NCBI RefSeq assembly: GCF_001424145.1
Contig: NZ_LMQM01000001.1
Location: forward strand, 186,001 to 250,000
Direction of reading: 5' to 3'
Origin: Chryseobacterium sp. Leaf404
Lineage (GTDB): Bacteria; Bacteroidota; Bacteroidia; Flavobacteriales; Weeksellaceae
DNA length: 64,000 nucleotides
A program made the position numbers and the translations under genes. The notes below the pieces were generated by a model. That model ran no database searches. It was not told where the DNA came from and was given only the letters and a program-made list of their open reading frames with translations. Each line of letters starts with the position of its first letter. Position 1 is the first letter of the stretch. This document shows, one piece after another, positions 57,432 through 64,000 of the stretch.

Positions 57432-60400
57432 ATGCATCGTTTTTTTATTACTCTTTATTATCTGATCAAAAAAAACAAAGTACTCTCCATCGCCACAGCC
57501 TTGGGAATTCTTCTTGTCTGCGGATTTTTTGCTTCTAAAATAAATTTTGAGGAAGACATCAACCAGATTATCCCGAAAAACGATAAGTCTGACCTTACCG
57601 CTAAAGTTCTGAAACAGCTTAATTTTTCAGACAAAATTATTGTCATCATCGAAAAAAAATCAGAAGACAATCAATTTCAGCTGTCGGAAACTGCCGATAC
57701 TTTTTTAAATAAAATTGAACCTTTACAGAAATACATCGGTTCGGTCCAGGGAAAAGTAAATGACAGTGAGATTTCTGAAACATTCGATTTTGTGAATCAA
57801 AATCTGCATTTATTTTTAGAAGAAGACGATTATAAAGAAATTGAAAGAAAGCTTATTAAAGACAGCATTGCAAAACAGGTTGAAAGCAATTATGTCTCTT
57901 TGGTATCGCCCACAAGTCTTGTTACCAAAGAATTTATTAAAAAAGATCCGCTGGGAATTACGTTTTTAGGTATAAAAAAACTCAATGCATTAAACATCAG
58001 CAAAGATTTTAAACTGGAAGACAACTACGTGGTTACCAAAGACGGAAAAAATCTTCTCCTGTTCATAGACCCGAAAAACAAAAGCAGCGACACCAAAAAC
58101 AATGAGATTTTTATCAACAGTTTAAATAAAATCAAAGACGAAATCAATAAAACCTTTAAAGGAAAAACAGAAATCAGCTATTTTGGTTCACCTGTAATTG
58201 CGGTGGCCAATGCTCAGCAGATCAAGAAAGACATTCAGAATACGGTTATTATTTCTATGACGGTTCTGTTGATTTTGCTGATCTATTATTTCAGAAACTT
58301 CTTTACACCTTTAATCGTTTTTCTGCCGACTGTTTTTGCAGTTTTTATTTCGATGATGATTTTATACTTTATTAAAGACAAAATTTCAGCAATTTCACTC
58401 AGCGTTGGTGCCATTTTGATTGGTATTACTATTGATTACGCCCTCCACATTCTCACGCATTACAAGCACAACAACAATATTGAAGAGCTCTACAAAGAAA
58501 TCACCCAGCCAATTATTCTCAGCAGCGCGACAACAGCAGTTTCTTTTTTATGCTTAGTCTTCGTGCGCTCTGAAGCGTTGAAAGATCTCGGACTTTTTGC
58601 AGCGATTACGGTTTTTCTTTCTTCTTTTGCCGCATTGATCATTGTTCCCCAACTCTATCATCCGAAAGGGAAAACAGAGAAAGTAAACACGAATTTCATT
58701 GATAAAATTGGAAATTATCCTTACGAAAAGAACAAACCGTTAATTATCGTCTGTACACTAATGATTGTTGCCTGTCTTTTCGGCTTCCGTCACGTTGGTT
58801 TTAATGAAGATATCGGGGATCTGAATTACATTCCGAAAGATTTAAAAATCAGTGAGGCCAAACTGGAGAAACTCTCCGACATTACTTCAAAATCCATTTA
58901 CACCATTTCTTACGGAAATTCTGAAAATGAAGCTTTAGAGAGAAACTCAAAGCTCAGTCGGTTTTTGGAAAAAGAAAAAAGTGAAGGTAAAATTTTAAGT
59001 TACAATTCGATTGGGAATATTGTTTTGTCTGAAAAAGATCAGCAGAAAAAAATTGAAAAATGGAAAAGATTCTGGAATCAAAACAGAAAAAATGAAACAA
59101 TAGCCGGATTGGTTGAGAACGGAAATAAATTTGGTTTTAATTCTTCCGCATTCGATCAGTTTAATGAAAATCTAAATAAAATCTACCCCACTTTAAGTTT
59201 AAAAGATTATGAAAAAATAAAAGCCTTTCAGATTTCCGAATTTCTAAGCAACGAAAACGGGTTTTTCACGGTTTCGAATGTGGTAAAAGTGGATGAAACA
59301 AAAAGAGATGCATTCATAAAAGATGTCGAAAAAACCCAAGAAGCATTGGCAATTGACCGCCAACAGATGAATGAGAATTTCTTGGGCTTGCTTAAAAATG
59401 ATTTCAACACGCTCATTAATTACTCGCTTTTAGCCATCATCTTAACAATCATAGTTTTCTTCAGAAACTTTGAATTATCGCTTCTCACAATGTTTCCCAT
59501 TGTTCTGACAGGTGTGGTAACCGCAGGACTTCTTTATTTTCTGGGTTTAGAACTAAATATTTTCAGCACCGTTGTCTGTACTCTGGTTTTTGGTGTGGGT
59601 GACGATTTCAGTATTTTCCTCACAAAGGCAATGCAGAAAGAACATACCACCGGAAAAAATGAACTTCCAACGTACAGAATTTCTATTATTTTAGCCGTTT
59701 TTACAACGATTTTATCTATCGGTTCTTTGATTTTTGCAAAACATCCGGCCCTGCATTCTCTCGCTTTGGTTGCTTTAATAGGAATGTTTTCTGTGATTGT
59801 GATCACTTCCACTTTATATCCTTTCTGGTTTCGGTTTTTGATTATCAACCGTCAGAAAAAAGGTTTGTCACCCATTACTTTAAGACTTTTTATACATTCT
59901 CTTCTTTCATTTTTATATTACGGCTTGGGAGGATTGGTTTTTTCAACCATTGGAAGTGTCTTTATTAAGAGATCAAAAGGAAAGACTTTGGATTTCATCA
60001 AATCAATTTTAGCAAAATTCCTGGTTTCTGTACTGTATACCAATCCTTTTGTGAAGAAAAAAATAATCAGAAATCCAGACGAAAATTTCAGTACCCCGGC
60101 AGTAATTATTGCCAATCACACCTCTTTTCTCGATACTTTGGCTTTGGGAATGGTAAATCATAAAATCATATATCTGGTGAACGACTGGGTTTACAATTCA
60201 CCATTTTTCGGAAAAGTGGTGAGAGCTTTAGGATTTTACCCCGTTTCTCAGGGCATCGAAAACGGCATGAAGCAGCTGAAAGAAAAAGTGGATCAGGGCT
60301 ACTCTCTGGTAGTCTTCCCAGAATCTGAACGCTCCTACACAAATGATGTAAAACGTTTTCACAAAGGCGCTTTTTTTATCGCCGAACAGTTTAATTTAGA

Positions 60401-61088
60401 CATCGTTCCGGTTTACATTCACGGAAATTCCGAAGTGCAGCCAAAAGGTGATTTCATTATCTACGACGGAAGGATTACAGTGAAAGTAGGCGACCGAATC
60501 CGCAGGGAAGATTTAAGTTTCGGGGAAGCCTATTCTGTGAGAACAAAGAAAATCAATGCACATTTCAGGGAAAAATTTGCCGAAATGAGAAAAGAACTTG
60601 AGGATGAAAACTATTTCAGAAAGAAACTGCTTTTCAATTATTTATACAAAGAAAACGAAGTGGTAAAATCGGTAAAAGAAGATTTTAACCTGAACAAAGC
60701 AGTTTATTTCAGCCTGAACCGTCACATCCCGAAAGACGCAACAGTTTTACATATCGCAGATGATTTCGGGCAAAAAGATATTTTATTAACGCTTCAGCAG
60801 GCAGGAAGAAAAATCTTCAGTTTAATTAATGATGAAGAGAAAAGATCGGTAGCCAAAAACAATTACCTCGTTCAGAAAAGAAAACTGTTTTACATTGATA
60901 TCCAGTCTGCAATCAACAAAAAAGTTGATGTACTTTTAATTTCTGACCAAAATTTCACTCTAACAGATATTGAAGATCTGCCGGAAACCATTATTTTGTT
61001 AAATGTTAAAGATTTCAGTTTTGAAAACCCTAATTTTAAACAAATGTTTGATTCGGAATCAATAAAGGTCTTCAGACATCAAAAATAA
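57432..61088 (+). CDS. MMPL/RND exporter fused to a PlsC acyltransferase and a Rossmann-like tail
   Basis: 1218 residues. Part one (about 1-840) is an MMPL/RND-type transporter with two six-helix bundles ('LIVFLPTVFAVFISMMILYF', 'ALLIIVPQLYHP'-like ends, 'FGVGDDFSIFLTKAMQ') and a large periplasmic loop after each first helix. Part two (about 870-1065) is a PlsC-type acyltransferase with 'ANHTSFLDTLALG' (His/Asp near 894) and 'VVFPESERS' (near 961). Part three (about 1090-1218) starts 'DATVLHIADDFGQKDILL', like a methyltransferase motif I that has lost its Gly residues. It probably exports and acylates the pigment or its lipid-linked precursor. First gene of the cluster. Confidence 0.88.
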   Translation: MHRFFITLYYLIKKNKVLSIATALGILLVCGFFASKINFEEDINQIIPKNDKSDLTAKVLKQLNFSDKIIVIIEKKSEDNQFQLSETADTFLNKIEPLQKYIGSVQGKVNDSEISETFDFVNQNLHLFLEEDDYKEIERKLIKDSIAKQVESNYVSLVSPTSLVTKEFIKKDPLGITFLGIKKLNALNISKDFKLEDNYVVTKDGKNLLLFIDPKNKSSDTKNNEIFINSLNKIKDEINKTFKGKTEISYFGSPVIAVANAQQIKKDIQNTVIISMTVLLILLIYYFRNFFTPLIVFLPTVFAVFISMMILYFIKDKISAISLSVGAILIGITIDYALHILTHYKHNNNIEELYKEITQPIILSSATTAVSFLCLVFVRSEALKDLGLFAAITVFLSSFAALIIVPQLYHPKGKTEKVNTNFIDKIGNYPYEKNKPLIIVCTLMIVACLFGFRHVGFNEDIGDLNYIPKDLKISEAKLEKLSDITSKSIYTISYGNSENEALERNSKLSRFLEKEKSEGKILSYNSIGNIVLSEKDQQKKIEKWKRFWNQNRKNETIAGLVENGNKFGFNSSAFDQFNENLNKIYPTLSLKDYEKIKAFQISEFLSNENGFFTVSNVVKVDETKRDAFIKDVEKTQEALAIDRQQMNENFLGLLKNDFNTLINYSLLAIILTIIVFFRNFELSLLTMFPIVLTGVVTAGLLYFLGLELNIFSTVVCTLVFGVGDDFSIFLTKAMQKEHTTGKNELPTYRISIILAVFTTILSIGSLIFAKHPALHSLALVALIGMFSVIVITSTLYPFWFRFLIINRQKKGLSPITLRLFIHSLLSFLYYGLGGLVFSTIGSVFIKRSKGKTLDFIKSILAKFLVSVLYTNPFVKKKIIRNPDENFSTPAVIIANHTSFLDTLALGMVNHKIIYLVNDWVYNSPFFGKVVRALGFYPVSQGIENGMKQLKEKVDQGYSLVVFPESERSYTNDVKRFHKGAFFIAEQFNLDIVPVYIHGNSEVQPKGDFIIYDGRITVKVGDRIRREDLSFGEAYSVRTKKINAHFREKFAEMRKELEDENYFRKKLLFNYLYKENEVVKSVKEDFNLNKAVYFSLNRHIPKDATVLHIADDFGQKDILLTLQQAGRKIFSLINDEEKRSVAKNNYLVQKRKLFYIDIQSAINKKVDVLLISDQNFTLTDIEDLPETIILLNVKDFSFENPNFKQMFDSESIKVFRHQK

Positions 61089-61128
61089 ATAGGAAAAAAC
61101 CTACTTTTGTAATCCATAAATTAGATTA

Positions 61129-62043
61129 ATGAAAAAAAATATACTTGTACTTTATTATACTCAGACCGGACAGCTGGAAGATATTGTGAAAAATATTACC
61201 CAACCGTTTGAAGATAAAAAAGACGAATATAAAGTAACTTACTACAACATTCAGCTTAAAAAAGACTTTCCTTTTCCGTGGCCGTCTGATGTTTTTTTCA
61301 ACACCTTTCCGGAATCATATCTTCAGATTCCGAGTGAAATTCTGCCACCGCCTGAGGAAGTTTTAAATACAAAATTCGACCTCATCCTTTTCGGTTATCA
61401 GGTGTGGTATTTAACGCCATCAATCCCGGTAATTTCATTTTTAAAGAGCAAATTTGCAGAAAACATATTAAAAGGCACGCCAATTGTTACCATAAGCGCG
61501 ACCAGAAATATGTGGATGCTTTCGCAGGAAAAACTGAAGGTTTATCTGAAAAATTTAGACGCAAAACTGGTCGGGAACATTGCATTAGTAGACAGAAGAG
61601 ACAATTACACAAGCGTTTTAACAATTTTACGCTGGATGACCACCGGCCAGAAAGAAAAATCCGGAATACTTCCTGCGGCAGGAGTTTCAGACGAAGAAAT
61701 CAACGGAGCCGGAAAATACGGAAAGATTATTGAAAAGCATTTCAGTACTCATGATTTTACAAATCTGCAACCCGAACTGGTAAAAAACGGAGCCGTAGAA
61801 ATACGTGATTTTCTGGTGAGAGTGGAAAAAGTTGGCAACAAAATCTTCACCGTGTGGTCTAAGCTGATCATGAAGAATAAAGACAAACGCCCGATGCTGA
61901 TCAAGTTCTTTAAGGTTTATTTAATGGCAGCAATCTGGATCATCTCACCCATTGTTTTGATTTTTCATATATTGCTTGCACCTATTTTATGGACCAAAAG
62001 ACAAAAACAGAGAGAATATTTACAGGGAATTAATTTAAAATAG
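61129..62043 (+). CDS. darA: DarA-like dialkylresorcinol condensing enzyme
   Basis: 304 residues. N-terminal flavodoxin-like strand and loop 'KNILVLYYTQTGQLEDIVKN', then 'FPFPWPSDVFFNTFPESYLQ', 'FDLILFGYQVWYLTPSIPV' and 'VTISATRNMWMLSQEK'. A C-terminal TM segment 'LMAAIWIISPIVLIFHILLA' anchors it. DarA enzymes cyclise and aromatise the product joined by DarB to form 2,5-dialkylresorcinol, the tail of flexirubins. It lies 40 bp after the MMPL fusion and 2 bp before darB. Confidence 0.88.
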   Translation: MKKNILVLYYTQTGQLEDIVKNITQPFEDKKDEYKVTYYNIQLKKDFPFPWPSDVFFNTFPESYLQIPSEILPPPEEVLNTKFDLILFGYQVWYLTPSIPVISFLKSKFAENILKGTPIVTISATRNMWMLSQEKLKVYLKNLDAKLVGNIALVDRRDNYTSVLTILRWMTTGQKEKSGILPAAGVSDEEINGAGKYGKIIEKHFSTHDFTNLQPELVKNGAVEIRDFLVRVEKVGNKIFTVWSKLIMKNKDKRPMLIKFFKVYLMAAIWIISPIVLIFHILLAPILWTKRQKQREYLQGINLK

Positions 62044-62045
62044 AA

Positions 62046-63185
62046 ATGTACGACGTATTTATAACAAAAGCTTCAACATACCTGCCCAATGAGCCGGTAT
62101 CTAATGATGAAATGGAAAGCTATCTTGGCTTAGTAAACAATACTCCTTCTAAGGCGAGAGCTTTAATTCTCAGGAATAATAAAATAACAACCAGATATTA
62201 CGCTTTAGACAAAAACGGAAAACCTACACATACAAATGCGCAAATTACTGCAAATGCTGTGGAAGGGCTTTTTGACGGGCATTTTAAAAAAGAAGACATG
62301 GAGCTTCTTTCCTGCGGAACCACTTCGGCAGATCAGATTCAGCCTTCACACGCTTCTATGGTGCATGGAGAATTGAATATCGGGAAATCTGTTGAAATCA
62401 ATACTTCAACAGGTTTGTGCAACTCTGGAATGAATGCTTTCAACTACGCTTTTCTGAATGTGAAAGCCGGTGTAAAAAACAATGCTGTCTGTGTAGGTTC
62501 TGAAAGATTTTCTGCATGGATGACCGCCGACAAGTTCAATCACGAGGCAGAAAACCTCAAACTTCTGGAAGAGAAACCTATCGTTGCTTTCAAGAGAGAA
62601 TTTTTAAGGTGGATGCTTTCAGATGGTGCCGGAGCTTTTCTGTTGGAAAACAAACCAAGAGAAAACGAAATTTCATTAAGAGTTGAGTGGATGGATTTTT
62701 ATTCTTATGCGCACGAAATTGAGGCCTGTATGTACTCTGGTTGCGAAAAACAGGAAGACGGAAGTCTGAAATCATGGGCAGAATATCCTGCTGAAGAATG
62801 GCTGAACCAGTCTATTTTTGCTCTAAAACAGGATACAAAACTTTTAGATAAATACATTTTAGTAAAAGGTGCTGAAAGTTTAAGAGCGTCATTTACCAAA
62901 CACGACCTTGACCCAGATTCTATCGATCACGTTTTGGCACACATTTCATCAGGTTATTTTAAAGAAGGTCTAAAAGAAGAATTTGCCAACGTAGGCCTAG
63001 ATTTCCCCTGGGAAAAATGGTTCTACAATCTTTCTGAAGTTGGAAATATCGGCGCCGGATCTATTTTTATTGCTGTAGAACAGCTGATGAATTCTGGTAA
63101 ATTAAAGAAGGGCGAAAAAATAATGCTCTGCATCCCTGAAAGTGGAAGATTTGCTTACTCATGTTGTTTGCTAACGGTATGCTAA
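62046..63185 (+). CDS. darB: DarB-like ketosynthase (beta-ketoacyl-ACP synthase III family)
   Basis: 379 residues, thiolase fold. Active-site Cys125 in 'VEINTSTGLCNSGMNAFNYA', His in 'DHVLAHISSGYF' and Asn in 'LSEVGNIGAGSIFIAVEQL' complete the FabH-type triad. DarB condenses two beta-keto acyl chains before DarA-dependent ring formation. It ends 'SCCLLTVC', with the stop overlapping the next start by one base. Confidence 0.92.
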   Translation: MYDVFITKASTYLPNEPVSNDEMESYLGLVNNTPSKARALILRNNKITTRYYALDKNGKPTHTNAQITANAVEGLFDGHFKKEDMELLSCGTTSADQIQPSHASMVHGELNIGKSVEINTSTGLCNSGMNAFNYAFLNVKAGVKNNAVCVGSERFSAWMTADKFNHEAENLKLLEEKPIVAFKREFLRWMLSDGAGAFLLENKPRENEISLRVEWMDFYSYAHEIEACMYSGCEKQEDGSLKSWAEYPAEEWLNQSIFALKQDTKLLDKYILVKGAESLRASFTKHDLDPDSIDHVLAHISSGYFKEGLKEEFANVGLDFPWEKWFYNLSEVGNIGAGSIFIAVEQLMNSGKLKKGEKIMLCIPESGRFAYSCCLLTVC

Positions 63186-63616
63186 TGAAAGACTCTTTAC
63201 CAACCAACGATAAAAATTTTGTTGAAAGTTTAATTCCGCAAAAGTTTCCTTTTGTAATGGTGAGCGGAATTTCAGAATATTATGAAGAGCATCTGGTTTC
63301 ACAATTTGAAATAAAAGAAGACAATATTTTCATTCACGACGGCACTCTTCAGGCTTCAGGATTGATTGAACATCAGGCACAAAGCGTCGCTCTGCATACA
63401 GGCTACAAATTTTATCTTTTAGGAAAGGAAGCTCCTACAGGCTACATCGGTGCCATCAAAACTTTTGAAGCTGAAACATTACCGAAATTAGGAGATCATT
63501 TGATTTCTGAAGTGAAAATCATCAATGAAATGATGGGCGTGACTTTGGTTGAAATTGTCACTAAAATCGACGGTAAAGTGATTGCTAAATCTGAGATGAA
63601 AACTGTAGTAAAATAG
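63185..63616 (+). CDS. Hotdog-fold 3-hydroxyacyl-ACP dehydratase, flexirubin cluster
   Basis: 143 residues from ATG 63185, which overlaps the darB stop by one base (TAATG); ATGs at 63161 and 63179 are in frame but less likely. Hotdog motifs: 'SLIPQKFPFVMVSGISEYYE', 'FEIKEDNIFIHDGTLQASGL' and 'IEHQAQSVALHTGYKFYL'. Similar to the ApeI/ApeP-like dehydratases of aryl polyene clusters, which remove water during polyene chain growth. A paralogue follows at 63792. Confidence 0.85.
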   Translation: MKDSLPTNDKNFVESLIPQKFPFVMVSGISEYYEEHLVSQFEIKEDNIFIHDGTLQASGLIEHQAQSVALHTGYKFYLLGKEAPTGYIGAIKTFEAETLPKLGDHLISEVKIINEMMGVTLVEIVTKIDGKVIAKSEMKTVVK

Positions 63617-63745
63617 CTTTTCGAAGAGCCAGGGGAAAAGTAAAATGAACCAAGCGAAGTAGTTGAAATACCAAAATAAGTTTTTTTATAAACGATATCT
63701 TCCGCTAAAACTGAAAATAGCATAAAGATTTTAACATCGCAAGAT

Positions 63746-63780
63746 AAACCTAACGGGTTTTGAAATCCGTTAGGTTTTTT
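63746..63780 (+). terminator. Terminator inside the flexirubin cluster
   Basis: Perfect 11-bp stem AAACCTAACGG (63746-63756) / CCGTTAGGTTT (63767-63777) with a 10-nt loop and a T6 run. It separates the two dehydratase genes. Confidence 0.85.
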
Positions 63781-63791
63781 AAATATAAAAA

Positions 63792-64000
63792 ATGAATTTA
63801 AAAGAAGAAAACCTCATCAACATTCATCATTTTCTGCCTCATCGTGCACCGATGTTAATGGCGGATTATATTCTGGAGCTTACTCCGGAAAAGGTGGTGA
63901 CTTCTTTTGAGATTAAATCTGACAATATTTTTCTTCAAAACAGTCATTTTGTAGAAGCAGGATTGATTGAACATTCTGCACAGACTTCTTCTTCGATTTT
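63792..64000 (+). CDS. Second hotdog 3-hydroxyacyl-ACP dehydratase, partial
   Basis: ATG at 63792; 69 codons visible, running off the right edge. 'INIHHFLPHRAPMLMADYI', 'FEIKSDNIFLQNSHFVEAG' and 'LIEHSAQTSSSI' parallel the upstream paralogue ('FEIK.DNIF', 'GLIEH.AQ'). It starts 12 bp after a terminator, so it either depends on read-through or on a promoter hidden in 63617-63745. It belongs to the same pigment pathway. Confidence 0.82.
   Translation, partial: MNLKEENLINIHHFLPHRAPMLMADYILELTPEKVVTSFEIKSDNIFLQNSHFVEAGLIEHSAQTSSSI

Overview
This window comes from a low-GC Bacteroidetes chromosome, most likely Chryseobacterium or a close relative in the Weeksellaceae (an inference from gene content, not a database match). 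Pointers are: promoters of the Bacteroidetes type (TTTG, about 18-20 nt, then TAnnTTTG); weak Shine-Dalgarno sequences; a type IX secretion (T9SS) C-terminal sorting domain; zinc-free forms of ribosomal proteins S14 and L36; and the start of a flexirubin (dialkylresorcinol/aryl-polyene pigment) cluster at the right edge.

Layout. 1-1340: two neighbouring guanidino-modifying enzymes (CtlX-like, cut by the window edge, and a DDAH-like hydrolase). 1625-7471: accessory block with a membrane AraC regulator, a large secreted Cys-rich protein with a small secreted partner, and a small membrane protein. 7607-10276: citrate synthase and enolase. 10470-14721: second accessory block with a lipoprotein, a four-gene two-component operon (response regulator, unknown protein, 7-TM-like protein, histidine kinase) and another lipoprotein. 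14779-28836: one long ribosomal protein/secY/infA/rpoA cluster, all on the minus strand, from rplC to rplQ. Two genes too short for routine calling are present (rpmJ, rpmD). A terminator and a fresh promoter split the cluster between rpsN and rpsH, and rpsJ is absent upstream of rplC.

28837-29521 is a 685-bp gap with the rplC promoter and a promoter/terminator pair that outlines a possible small RNA. 29522-31255 is a TPR-TM-LuxR-like regulator. 31340-33371 holds an exported protein, an orphan rfbD and a thioesterase. 33441-38777 is an envelope-biogenesis operon: barrel protein, uppS, bamA and two skp/ompH genes. 39086-45730 is an exopolysaccharide export cluster (Wzc-like kinase, Wza-like lipoprotein, WecA-like transferase, GT2) headed by an arginase-fold protein that has lost its metal ligands. 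45857-50147 holds a beta-propeller glycosidase-like protein, a membrane-anchored HNH protein, a REP-like palindrome and topA.

50193-57286 encodes three multi-pass membrane proteins and a 1148-residue T9SS cargo protein with an internal duplication. 57432-64000 is the left end of the flexirubin cluster: an MMPL-PlsC-Rossmann-like fusion, darA, darB and two paralogous hotdog dehydratases, the last cut by the window edge. No insertion sequence, CRISPR array, rRNA or intact tRNA was seen.
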